Assembly: GCF_964340395.1 (NCBI RefSeq)
Contig: NC_135550.1
Location: 33,110,176 to 33,174,175, forward strand
DNA from: Glandiceps talaboti
Taxonomy: Eukaryota > Hemichordata > Enteropneusta > Spengelidae
Direction: 5' to 3'
DNA length: 64,000 nucleotides
The translations under genes and the position numbers were made by a program. Positions 1 through 13,500 of this stretch are shown in pieces (position 1 is the first letter of the stretch; each line of letters starts with the position of its first letter). Below the pieces are notes generated by a model, which worked only from the letters and a program-made list of their open reading frames with translations, did not search any database and was not told where the DNA came from.

Positions 1-247
1 CATACACTCACTCACACATACTTCAACACATGTTGGCTACTCTTCATCTAGCCTACCATCTAATTTGATATGACAACACACACATTGATAGTCTATTGTC
101 TTATGTGTAGTGTAGCAACATACAATAATACTGATATAAGAAACAACTGCCATCGCAATATACAAATATATATATATATGTACACAGGACAAAATACATT
201 ATGCAGACATTTATATATAAGATCCTCTTAGCTTGTTTTTTGTTTAA
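1..247 (-). other. CCDC88 3' UTR start / downstream flank
   Basis: This is the stretch past the CCDC88 stop codon. It is AT-rich with a short (TA)n run near 166-179. No canonical AATAAA is visible on the minus strand, so the poly(A) site probably lies outside the window or uses a variant signal. Confidence 0.4.
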
Positions 248-997
248 TCACACACATCCATACTCATACCACACTGAATTTTCTTTTGGCATTCCATCCT
301 TGGTTTGGCCTGCACTACCAGCCCCAGATCCCCTATCCCCTGGGGGAGGTGGTGGTGGCAAATCACCTGACTTATCCTCTCCTCGATTTGATGGCCTTGG
401 TCTTGGTCTTCCTGTTGGTGGCAGAGGTGCCTGTTTCCGATCTCTTGGCATATTTTTGGCAGACTCTGCTGTAGGTGACGGTTGGGCACCAGATCTGTGT
501 CTACTACCATCTGATGGAGCAAAGTTCTTTGGTCTGTCTTGGGCACTCACATTTGCTGTGGTTATTGGCTGTGCATACTGTGGACCACCATCCTTTGGCC
601 TGTTTGATCTAGGTGGGGGAGCCAGTCCACTAGATGATGACCTCTGAGGTGGTGGAGGTGCCATTCGTTTTGAAGACGACCTTGAAATGTCCACCCTAGC
701 TTTGCCGGTATAACCACTGGGAGGTTTTTGCATTGGAGTTGATGTACTGTATCCAGAACTTGTTGGGATGTTGACTACAAATTCCTGTTCTGGTTGGTCT
801 GACTGATATGGTTTTGGACCTGACAAGTGTGTCAGAGGTACAGCTCTTGATGGTGACGTGATTGTGTCTTTAGACAAATCATTCTGTTCCTGACTATTGA
901 AATTCTTAGGAGGAACTGGTGGTACATCATCATCTGGTGGCCCTTCAAATACAGGTCCTCTATGTCTGGCAGGGGAGCTCCCCAATCCTGGCTCTTT
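248..997 (-). CDS. CCDC88: CCDC88 exon 25 (residues 1646-1894; Pro-rich tail and PDZ ligand, TGA stop)
   Basis: The last coding exon, opened by acceptor CCCTACAG. It starts [20 protein letters not shown], includes [25 protein letters not shown] and [10 protein letters not shown] (likely SH3/WW/profilin-type ligands), and ends VWYEYGCV before TGA at 248-250. The last eight residues are the same as the end of human Daple as I recall it, a class of C-terminal PDZ ligand that binds Dishevelled. Confidence 0.96.
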   Translation of the reverse strand, partial: KEPGLGSSPARHRGPVFEGPPDDDVPPVPPKNFNSQEQNDLSKDTITSPSRAVPLTHLSGPKPYQSDQPEQEFVVNIPTSSGYSTSTPMQKPPSGYTGKARVDISRSSSKRMAPPPPQRSSSSGLAPPPRSNRPKDGGPQYAQPITTANVSAQDRPKNFAPSDGSRHRSGAQPSPTAESAKNMPRDRKQAPLPPTGRPRPRPSNRGEDKSGDLPPPPPPGDRGSGAGSAGQTKDGMPKENSVWYEYGCV

Positions 998-3900
998 CTG
1001 TAGGGAAAGTAGTATATTATGTTAACACACTGGATAAAACCCTTACCAATATGACACGCCCAATACGTTTTCAGTACATCATCATGGTGGTTCTATTCAG
1101 ACTGAACAGTTGTATTGCATACCTGTAGATCAACTGTTGTGTTTGAGACACTTACAGAATACACAGTATCATGCATATTACAATTTTACAAACGTATCAA
1201 CATGCTCTGAAAAAATGACATGAATGATGTTAAATGTTATTGACAAGACACAATGACAGAAATTTGAAAGAAGACATCTTTTGGAAGTCAAGTCAAGAAA
1301 AGTTATGAAGTGATATAACTGATGATGTCATCATCTGTGACGATGTTATTTACATTATACAAGACAAAGTTCATGTTTTTTGTAAGTGTCTTTAACAGAT
1401 GACAGTTACATAAGATAAGACAGTATCTAGATTACAATACAACCATTCACCTTGTGTTGAGCACATCATTTGGTAGTCTTTATTTTACCACAGTGCTTGA
1501 TCATGGCTCAATTCTGTCTTTAGTTCTCGTGAGTGAAATGTTTTGAAGTATCATAGGTCGAGTTGTTTACCAAAATTACTGCACATGATCAAACTCTGTA
1601 AACTCAAATCCATGCAGACACAGTAACAACATATAGTACATAAAAATACACACTTATTCATCACATTCACCATACTAGTGAAACAGATTTGAACAAGAGG
1701 CTGAGAACATCATTCAAATTTGCATAACAAGTACACTTGCATGAAGGTGTCCTCCAAAAAGACTCAGTTCAGATGAGTTTCACTCTATAATGATTTTTTT
1801 TTTTACAAAGAATAAGTTACACGTTACCATTAGTGTCCATATATGGAGTGGATAGTTGTGTTATGGATGAGTCAACCGTAACCAATTAGTAGAGTTTAAC
1901 TTCCAGCATCCGTCCGTCGTTCAAAATAAAAATAAAAACTTACAGAATTAGGTGGTGCCTTGTTTACCTCTTCCAGGAACTGTTCCAGTGACAGTAATTC
2001 ATCCGCTGCTTGTTGAGTTCTGTATTCTTTGCTGGGTGATATGACAGGTTGGCTTCGAGATCGGCTATCATCCAACATCTCTCGAGATCTGCTCTTCAGT
2101 CGGGACAACAGTCCAGGTTTGGATTTGGGCTTGTCAGATAACATATCCACCGATCCACTCTTGCCTCTTGATGAACCAAGAGTCTGGCTATATCCATAGT
2201 CTGTAGGTACAGATATTTATCAGTTACTATGGTAACCTTGAATAAAAATTTTGAGACAACAGTTTCATGCACTTTTATACATCACTTCTAAGTGTTCTCC
2301 CAAGAAGTCTTGGAAAGACAGTTTGGTAGCCCTTTTGGTCAATTTGGAGGACTTTGTTGAATTTCAATTTATTTTTAGTTATATTCAGTGTTTCCATTTC
2401 AGAAACAACATGGTGGTGCTTCAGGGCAGAACACAGTTTTTAGTTTACAATACATAATAAGTAGCTGAGGTATTATTTCTCAACTATTCATAATAGTTGT
2501 ACATAGCATATTATAAAGTAGGGAACAAGGGTTGATCATCACAAATTGTATTTCATTCAAAATTCCTAGAACCTCTAAAAAGTTACTTTTAGTGAGGCTA
2601 ATGACTAATATAATGTTAAGGTATACTGGTTATGTGTATATTGTACTGTCTCTTGTGAGATTACAGTACAAAGTTATTCATCATAGATACATATTACCCC
2701 ATTTCATGCAACCAGGGTCTTAATTTAGGCTCTTAAAGATTGCATTTCCCAATTGTAACTCATTTCTCCGAGATTATAGACAATAGCAAGTTATCAACAA
2801 ACTTCAGAGATACATTGAAACACCATATATGGTTGATAGGATAGAACAATGAATTTTGTGATGTAAAACTTTGACAGTCTTTGGTACAACAGTCCTTTAA
2901 CAGTGGTTCACCATTTTCTTCCTCTACAGGACCTGAAGTACTTGCTGATCAAACAGTTTTGACAAAGAACTACACAATTACATAACGTTTCATGATTACT
3001 AGGGAAAGTTTGTCACAAGTCAAGGCCACCATGCAATCTACTACTTGTAGCCTTTCCTTAAATTATACTGCAGGACTAATAAGCCATTCAAGTTACACCA
3101 GCCCCTGCCACTGAATCAAGTGGCATCATACAGCGTTTGTCTACTATCATGCATTATGCAAAGAATATACAGATTGTTGGCTACTGCGTCATACCCGAGT
3201 CTGAGTCTTTGTCACTTGTGGTCATACTCCCACTGCTATGGAAGTGTAAATTTATGTTGTCTGTACCTATGTCAACTTCACACAAAAAACAGAAATCAAC
3301 AAATTGAGAGAGAAATCATGAATGGGTCATGAGTGAGGCAAAAAAGATGGTTTTCTTTTCTTCTTTTTCAAAAATAGGCATATGAATACAATGTACAACA
3401 TAGACAACTTACAAAGGTGATAGAATACATGAAATCACAGACAATAATAGACTGCGAAATAAACATGAATATGAATGAATGCATGAACAAATGAATGAAA
3501 ACACAGGTGGGTGGGTGGATGGATGAATGAATGAATGCATGATAGTAATCACACACACACAGTGGTCTCTAAATGTACTCAATAATGTGATGGTTAGATC
3601 TCTACATCATAAGATTGCCATTCTTTGCATTCATGCATTCTACTTGTACTACTGTACACTACTTTCTACACTACATCAAGCTTGTCTACTGCAATGTTTC
3701 TGTACTTTTAATCTGGCTCCTGTTTCTGGGATACCGATTCTCATTCCTCCACTCATGTAGAACTATTTTGACAAATACTACACTCAGTCTCTGTTCTAGA
3801 TAATTGTTGACCATATAGCTCTACACATTACAATACTTAGAATCTGACAATACACGATATCAATAGAAATATCTAAATTGACATCCATGCAGTCATCATA

Positions 3901-6900
3901 CATAACTGCTTTCATTACAAATATCACATGGGGTAGATATGATAGGACTGTACTACTACACAATTCTAGAATGCATGCAGACAAGTACCGGTATTATGAG
4001 TATACTGTACTCAACACCAAAGTTTTATTGAGTATACTGTACGCATTAAATACACAGTCACTGTACTAGACACCAAAGTTTTATTAAGTATACTGTACAT
4101 ATTAGATACATAGTCACTGTACTAGACACCATAGTTTTATTAAGTATACTGTACGCATTAGATACATAGTCACTGTACTAGACACCAAAGTTTTATTGAG
4201 TATACTGTACATATTAGATACACAGTCACTGTACTAGACACCAAAGTTTTATTGAGTATGCCATATCATATATGTACACTGTACATTCTATATACATATA
4301 GCATGCATACAATAACTTTAACAAGTTGGCCTACCGGCAGTTTGATTCTCATCTGATGCAGTATTCTCATCTTTCTCTGTCTCTCTTTCTGTTTCTCTAT
4401 CTTTTTCCTTGGTTTTATCTTTGGCTGACTTTTGACTGCTGGACGTTCCATCTGTCAAAGCTTGTTCATAACTGTTCCTACGCTCATGAGCTGCATCCAA
4501 TGTAATGATGAAGGGTTTGGTAGGTAGGTAGGTAGGTAGGGAAGCAGGCAGGGTTGTATGATCAAATAACCATTAGTTCTTATGATTTATTACATCATAG
4601 TGGACTAGTTAATTACTGTGCTGTGTCGTTAGTGGGAACACACCACTCTCTAATTCTTAATGTGCTTTCTGTGAGCTATGTATTGATGATAATTCTGTGA
4701 TTGTTTTACAAGCATTGATGTTAGTTAGTATGCATGATTGCTTCATCAGTCGACAGTATTAGACAAGGAAGAAGCTGTGAAAAGTATTTATTTCAGGAGC
4801 AGACAGGTCAACACATGACAAGGATGTGAATTACATGAAAGGTGTACCACAGGATTGGATTGGATAGGGTAGGGTAGGGTAGGGTAGGGTAGGATTGGGT
4901 AGGGTAAGATTGGGTAAGATTGGAACAGAGGACTAGACTAAAATACATGCATCACAGTATTTAACACAGGCAGATATGAAGTTATGACAGTGACATCAGA
5001 AGAACACAAACGATATGACAAGAAAGTTACATAAAGTAATGTTTTCACATAGTTGATAAACATACCATGTCTGCGACCACCAGATTGCTGCCTTTCAAAG
5101 GAACCTTGACTGGACAGAGAATCTGCATCACCTCTCAAATCATCACTAGACACACTGTTGGTAGCTGTGGACAAAGATACAGAAACAAAAATGTAATTTT
5201 GATACTGACACACTAGAACTAAGCATGGCAAAAGAATCTCTACGAGTATATATCTCAATGAACTGTTTATTTGCAAAACAGGAAAATTATTGCAACTACT
5301 ATATATCTTGAAATGCACATCAGCATAGTGTTTTGGTGATAGTCTGTTTAATCACTTTATTCAAGGACACACAAAGCATATTTAGATTTTATATGTTACC
5401 ATGGACAGTAAGACCACTATCTCCAACCATTGGTGGCAAGGATTTCCTGTAGTCAGTCATCACAATAGGGTCTCGTCTTTTGTTTCTCCGTCGTACTACA
5501 CCTGCATCGATGTCATCAGTACTGGCATAGTGCTCTACAAGAAATGCACAACCAAGTTTCACTCTCTGAAGTTTGTGTATAGTAATACACATCATAACCG
5601 CATCACTCTAAAATTACAATATGTCTATTTTATTTATCAAGACAGAGCTATGACCAACAATTGTAAGTAAGGCTGCTAGTTTCTGCTATCAAGACAGAGC
5701 GATGACCAACAATTGTAAATAAGGCTGCTAGTTTCTGCTATCAAGACAGAGCTATGACCAACAATTGTAAGTAAGGCTGCTAGTTTCTGCTATCAAGACA
5801 GAGCTATGACCAAATAACAACTGTTACTAGAGCTCCTGTTTACTGCATACACAGACTGTGTTGAACTCTCTATCTTACTACCCCACTAAATGAGTAGACG
5901 ACAGCTACAAATGTTCACTATCTAACACCAAAAAGAAATTACTGTATTTTATGCCTTCATGTAAAGTAATCAGTAAAATCAGTGTACATTCAATTCATCA
6001 TGAGATGACAGTGTTTTAGATAGATGTCAGCAAGTACAATCTTCATACCTGGTTTGTTAAGTAAGGCTGTTGAATCACCAGCACCATCAGTTGACTCTGG
6101 ATATGAGCCAACAGATGAAGTATCCGATCTCTCAGCACTATCCAAATGATCATGGCTTCTATTCCTGCTTGATCGATCCTTTTCTTTGGAATGGCTTGGC
6201 TGAAAAAGTCACAACACAAAGGTTTACAAAACAATAGACTATATATGTCACATCTGAACAGGGGAGACTACTGGGAATACATATACTACATCCATAGCAA
6301 TATACAAAGTATTCATCTATGTTGGATTTTGTTTGATTGGTCAACTCAAGGTTTGTTGATATAAAGTTATACAATGTACATTCATGTTAATGGGACTATT
6401 GCAAAGGATTGATAGTAGAGATGGCTGATCATGCCTTGTGATGTCAGATGATGGATTATACATAGAAATCTGTCAAAATGAAAAAAAGATCTTGCATATC
6501 TTTCTGTATACTGGTAAACTGCTTCTTTGTGCAATATCTTTAGTATATCTTTGGGTTCAAAGTGCAAGATATATCTATCACCAAAGCCCATATCTAAAAA
6601 TGCACATTTCATTTTACATTTTCCAACATGATAAATGCCATGTTTGGAAAAATCACACAGGAATGACAGGCATATAATTTTTGACAGTACAATAATATTG
6701 TGCTTACCTTTCCAAACTTCTTCATAAAGGGGAACTTAAACCCTCGGGATGTCCTAAAAATAAAGGTTTTTGCTTTTAAAAATACAGTTGAAAAAATGCA
6801 AAACGATGAGCACAACTATTTTGTAATAAGTGTTGATACAAATAAGTAGTGAGTTACTAACTTTCCTACGGAACTGGAAATTACTGGAAAGTGATATTGG

Positions 6901-7441
6901 AATAGGCAGATTTCTTATTCTTCTTCTTCAATAGATTAAGTGATGGACATTACAATTTAAGAAATAAAACAACTTCAGATCCTTTTTTTTCTATATAACA
7001 TGTGACAATTGTCAGAAAAAAAGTGTTCCCTCAATTTGGGGCTAACACAATGGAAATAAATACTCCTACATGTATACACCAACTTGATGCATTGTCACAA
7101 TATGTCCATAACAATCTTCAGTATTGCATGTCTGTGAAATGACACATGGACAGATGGACAGTCTTTGTAACAGTCCCCCCCCCCCCACTCTGCAGGACTA
7201 CAAAGCTCTTCTTATTTTCTCCAATTCTGCCTCTCTCTAGCTTCATATAATAATGCAAGACAAATGTTGTTGATAGGGCATTGAAAAACTTACATTAGTT
7301 TGCTGTGTGATTCCATGGCAGCGTGAATGAAATGATGAAAATGTAAAAAGTAGAGTTAGCATGGCAAGCAATACGCAATACAGCAGTGCTCACACAGCTA
7401 GTTTATTTCGTTATTTAGACTTTGACCACCACCATTCACAC

Positions 7442-7519
<78 letters not shown>

Positions 7520-10500
7520 AAACCTGATTAGCTTACATGTTATAAGTACATATCATGACATATTTATGACAGTTTAGTTAGTTTCACACCACACATCACA
7601 AGTTTTTGGTCTGTAATATTGTTAACTATCTACCCAATCACCATCACACTTTTGAAATCTAAAGTTTTATGATAGAACTTTTCAAACTTGTATTATTTTA
7701 TCATATTTGTCTTATATCTATTTAAATCAGTTTATAATTCATTTTAACATAACCATCACCTTTGCACCACCACCACCACCACCACCATCAACATTTCAAT
7801 TCCTTCAAAATCAGATTCTCCTATATATTGGTTGGTATTTCAAATATACTTTAACATTTTAGATCAAAATTCAGTCTGCCACATTGCTTCATAAATAATA
7901 TAATACGTAGAGTGATTTAATTGTTTGTAGTTCCAAATAGGCAATATATAACCATGACATGTCCTAGCTTTGCAAGACTTCTCTTGCTATCAATGTGGTC
8001 ATGTGTTCTTTCTACTGTTATCCTGTGTTCCCAGTTTATTGTTTTAGCTAACCAGACTGTGTAACTAGGTGTAACTCACTTGGTACAATATTAAAAGTCA
8101 TGATGACTATGTGACAATCACAACAGATTTGATGGCAGTTCTAACGATAGTTTTATATGTATCAAACTATAAAATGCCATGTCTGAAACATCACTCTTAT
8201 AGAATAGCACCCTCTGGAGGTCAAACTACATCAAGACATTGCTGTGACCCTCTTATAAAATAGCATCCTCTGGAGGTCAAACTACACCAACACATTTCTG
8301 TGACCCTCTTGCACAATAGCACCCTCTGGAGGTCAAACAACACCAAACCATTGCTGTGACCCTCTTATGTAATAGCCCCCTCTGGAGGTCAAACTACATC
8401 AAAACATTGCTGTGGCACTGCTGCAGTGTATCTATTTTAAGCTTATGGACCAATGATACCTCAGTGCAGTAGCAGTGTGATTGAAGAAGACAGGCTATGT
8501 TCTTTTTCTGTATGTTGCTAAACAGAAGATGTGAATGACTGATATTTAGAAAGTTACATGTAAAGAGCTAGTTAGTTTGGCAAACGGAGAGTGTTATCAG
8601 AAAGAAGCAGATATTATTAGTGCAAGTTTACATCATAGTCTGAATATGGTGTGACAATGTCAATCATACCTTCTTGGTGGAGATGTATAATTCTTGTACT
8701 GGTCCATTATCTTCTCTTCTAACTTCTCCTTTTGTCTTCGGAGATCATTTATTTTATCACTATTCATCAAGAAACAGGTACCATACTAATATCAGTGTGA
8801 GACTCAATAAAATTGAAAATATATTTGAAATGTCTGGAGGTTGAATTCTAATATCAGTGTTTGAGGAAGTCAGTGTGAGACTCAATAACTTTGAACTATA
8901 CCAGGTCATCTGGAGGTTGAATTCCGATTGTATCAAAAAGGTCACACAGTTTTATCATACAATAAACTTTTTGACAGTATGTATCAAATCATTTCTATTA
9001 CCCTTTCCTTTAAGGCCCTAAATTTTGCTTTGAGTTTAAAGATGAAAAAACTCAATATAATGGTTTAGTGTTTACAACGGCATACAGCGTGGTAGACTGC
9101 TATACAGTGAAGCAAAACTAATACTTTGAAACACAAATCAATAATGAGATATTATGACTTACAAGAACTGTTTCTCTTCTTCAAAGTGCATTTCTTTACT
9201 CTCTAAAGTGTAAGCATGAAGTTCTGTATTCTTCTCCAGTAACTTATTCACTTGTTCCATCAAATGTTTGTTTTCTTCTTCTAGGTTGCCATTCAGCTGT
9301 TGAAGAGTCTGTGATTGAAATAAAAAAACTTAGTAGTTGAAACTGAGGTACAGTACATTCTGATTTCATTGTTGTTTACAAAAAATCATCCTTAGTATTT
9401 CTCTATTGTTTTGGTTTTTGCTCAAAAGTCTTGTGTCATTTAATACCCCTAACTATTTCATAGCTTGTACTGTAGTTAGGATTACAAGATGGTATGTTTT
9501 CATCTGAAATGAAAAATTGCTGTTTGAATGACTCACCTCACATCTGTTAGCCATTTTGGCAATTTCAATATCTAGTTGCTGACACTGTTCCTTGTGATCA
9601 GCAACTTCTCCTTGCAATGAGGCCTTCTCAAGGCTAAGTTGTCTGTGGAAGGGAATAAGAAGACACATTTTGAAACAATCACCCCAAAGATAACATAACA
9701 TCACAATTTTCTCTAAGGTTTTCTGACATAGTGCAAATGTAAAATGTGTAGTAATTAAAAGTTGATGCAGTGTGAAAAACAGAGGTATCAGTATGCTTGC
9801 TTTCAGTCACAGATATGTGAAAACATCAGTGAATATTTTCCAGCCAAAGGAAGAAGATTGGCACTTCAACAACAATGTTATCGTATTCAATTATAGACTT
9901 CTCTACATCTTTATATTCAGGTAATGTACAGTTTTTAAATTTGCTGTAATTTCCACAGGTGAGTAATATTATATATATAAGTGGTATATTAATAACACAT
10001 CCATCATAATAAGTTATACACAACACCAAACTTCCTCACAAAATGAAGACAGTATTACATTGGAATGCTTATCAAGTAAATAAGCATCAGACACTACGTC
10101 AGTGTACATGTACATTATTTCCAACAGCCTAGCCATCCCTTTTGTACATGCTGCTTGCATGTGACACACAATGTGTTACATTACAGTACATGTGTCCTAC
10201 CAGATAAGATATGATGTAAGAAAATTGATACAATGTTACAATTTTGTGTTTTAAAAAATATCTATTTTTAATCTGAATATACATGTAGCCCATGAATCAT
10301 GAAAACTGCAATGTCAAGGTTGCGAAGGAGCAGTCTTACACAGAACATTTATAAGACAATCTCCGCATGATGTCTTATCTGCTCTACCACAGGTATTTCC
10401 AATGTATATTTTTAGTTGATCCCAAGTGGAATTGCACATAGTTCTTTACAAAACAAGTTTTGATGGCAAACAAAAGTAATTACACTAAATATACTCTTGT

Positions 10501-13500
10501 ATTCACCTATGAGAAACTCTTCCTGGTTTCTCATCAATTTGAGCTCATTGAAGAAAAAAGAACACCTCACACCTATAAGTTGTAATGATGCACAGCACTA
10601 AATGATGACATTGTCCTACCTTGCTGTCATGTTACAATATGTCAATCAACATGTATTGTAACATGTATTGTAACATAACATGTCAAGTTGTAAAATGTCC
10701 GTTTGATACTATTGTAATTTAGTAGAAGGATACTAGACTATTCCTTGTCACAAAGTTAGACTTATGAATACAAAACTGTTCCACATCACTTTTGTTTATC
10801 AAATGGACACACAGGCAGCTCCTCAGTTTGTCCAAAACTGCTTTTCAAATTCACAAGGTGCCTTCTGCATAGTCTGTTTCTAAACAATGGTGTCTACTTC
10901 AGAACCAACAAAATATAGAGATCACCAAATTTCTCTACTTCTATCTTTGCCTACATTTGCTGACAAATATTTTAAATTTCATGAGGATATGTCACTTCCT
11001 ACTTCAGACAAAAATCAACCACAGAAAATAGTCAAAATGTAGACAATCAAAAAAAGCATTATTAAGAGAAAGGTAAATTCCACACTTAGTTCTGAATGGG
11101 TATAGCATATAGTGATACTGACCTGTTTTCAGACTTTAGAGTTTTATAATCCTCTTCCATCTCTTTGTATTCTCTGTTTAACCGTTCATGCATCTGTTTC
11201 AAACTATTATACTCTAGTTGTACAGATGAATTATTGTTTTCAGATTTAAGAAGTATGACAGACTGTTTTTCTGCTTTCAAACTCTCTTTTTCTTGCTTGA
11301 TAGTTTTCTGTTCCTTCTCAATCATCTTTTCCTTTTCTTTGACTCGTTCAATTTCAGACTTCAATGCTTTGTGATTAGATTTCAATGAGCCATGTTCTGA
11401 TATCAACGACTCATAATCCTGTGTGAGCACTTCATGAAGATCCTGTAGCTGTTCTTGATCTGTTCTCAAGATTTCATGTCTCCCTTCCAGTTCATCAACC
11501 TTAGCTCGAAGTCGTTCAAGTTCTTTCTCTAGAGCTGCATTTTTACTTTTCAGTGACGAGATTTCTGATTTCTGTGATGAATTCTCCGAGTTGAGAGTGG
11601 TATTTTCAACTTGTATCTTGGCATGCTGGGATTGAAGGTTGGAGTTTTGAGCTTGCAGTGTTGCAACCTGGGACTGTAGAGAAGTATTTTGGGATTGCAG
11701 GTTGTTGACCTGGCCAAGAAGATTCTCATTTTGAGTCTTCAGACTATTTGTTTCAGTTTCTAACGATGCATTCTGAAATGGTAAATAGTGAAAACAAGTT
11801 ATATTTTGATGAATGAGGCTTCTGTAGATAACACCTTGTATTACCACTACACATTATAACTAGACTCACTTCTGCATAACCTTACATTTCTTTTCAAAAA
11901 GTCAAATTGAATACAAATATTTAGTTATTAAACTATTATATGTTGAAATGTGAAGTGAATTCAAGTGAATATGAGAATCACATTTTCATTATCTAGTGAT
12001 AAAATAGTCTCACTACTCTGATTCTGGTTTGCATGAAAATTGTAAACGGAAATGTCACACTTCTGCCAAGTGTTTTGTTCACTGTGAGTAACTGTGTATA
12101 CAAATGGGAATGTACAGAAAGTCTGAACCCATCAAACTGATATACCACCAATAATACTAACTTACATTTCTTTCTAGTTCTATCAAGTGGTCCTTCATCT
12201 TCAGAATCTCTTTGGCACTAACTCTTTCACTTTCAGAACGTCTGTAACCAAAAGAAAATGTGATAACGTTCATCCAACAAAATAACATGAATATACACCC
12301 TTTTGGTATTTCAACTTTGCACCAAATTTAAACAAAATTGGTATGTGGATGGCAAAGAAATGTGTGAACCTATGGATATTCTTTACAAGCCCATAGGCAG
12401 AACACATTCCTACTACTAACTCTGTGAGTCAACAACTATTATACCATACTCAAGCCAAGTTATTGTCTTTGAACAGAAAATATGGATTATATACCCATAT
12501 TCTATGCAACGATATGCGTCTACATCACTGGTTTTGTGATGCTCAAAATAGAGTCAAAACATTTTAAATCACCATTATTTTACCTAATCTTTCATAAATT
12601 ATGCTTGAGGGGTATAATTATATTATTCCCAATATTTTACTTCATTCAGGTGGAAAATACTTGAGACCTAAGGGGCCTTGTCACTACTTATCTAGCAACT
12701 TATAGTAACAAGGCCCCTTTAGGTCACATGTATTCTTCTCAGTTGAATGAAGAAAAACATTGGGGAATACTATCTAATTATTCATCAGACTCACATGATG
12801 AGTTTTGATAAAATAATATAGAACAATGTAATCTGAATGACGTCTTGAGGTACAAAACTTCATAATTTATTGACCAATTTGCTATTTGACTTTGAATATG
12901 GAGATCAAAGGCAAAGATCAAGATATGGAAAGAATGCTGATCTTTGGGGTATAGACATTTAAATGGAGTCTTTGTTTATTCAACTTCTTCAGTTACATAG
13001 AAAGAAAAATTTGTCATTTCACCTGAAAATCCTTGTCAAGGTCAAAGGTCAATATCTCAGAAAGCTCATCATTGATCATGTGAAGACACTTGAATGGTAT
13101 CCATATGTATCAAACCTTTGGCATAACAGGCAAAATGTATCACAAACATGGCTGCCATTTTGCTATTCAGGTCAAGGTCATGAAATTAAGTGATGTGCAT
13201 ATGCCTCAAATAGCAAAAAACAGGACATGATTAAACATCATCATCACTTGAAATATTTGATTCAAAAAGCTATGAAGATAACCCAAATTTGGCTATTTGA
13301 CTTTGAAAGACTTTCAAGGTCAAGGTCTTAAAAGAAAACTCATACTTGATAATATGGGTGTAGGCACTTGAATGGAGTCACTTTGTAATATCCCTCAAAA
13401 GTTATGATGCATATTGTGGAATTTAACAACAAATATGGCTGCCATTCGGACATATTTGATTCGGTCATAAAACACAGTGCTGTGCGTATGTCTCACATAG

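Noticed and set aside
201-647. 148-codon plus-strand frame, Gly/Pro/Leu-rich
   Set aside because: Antisense shadow of the Pro-rich last exon of CCDC88.
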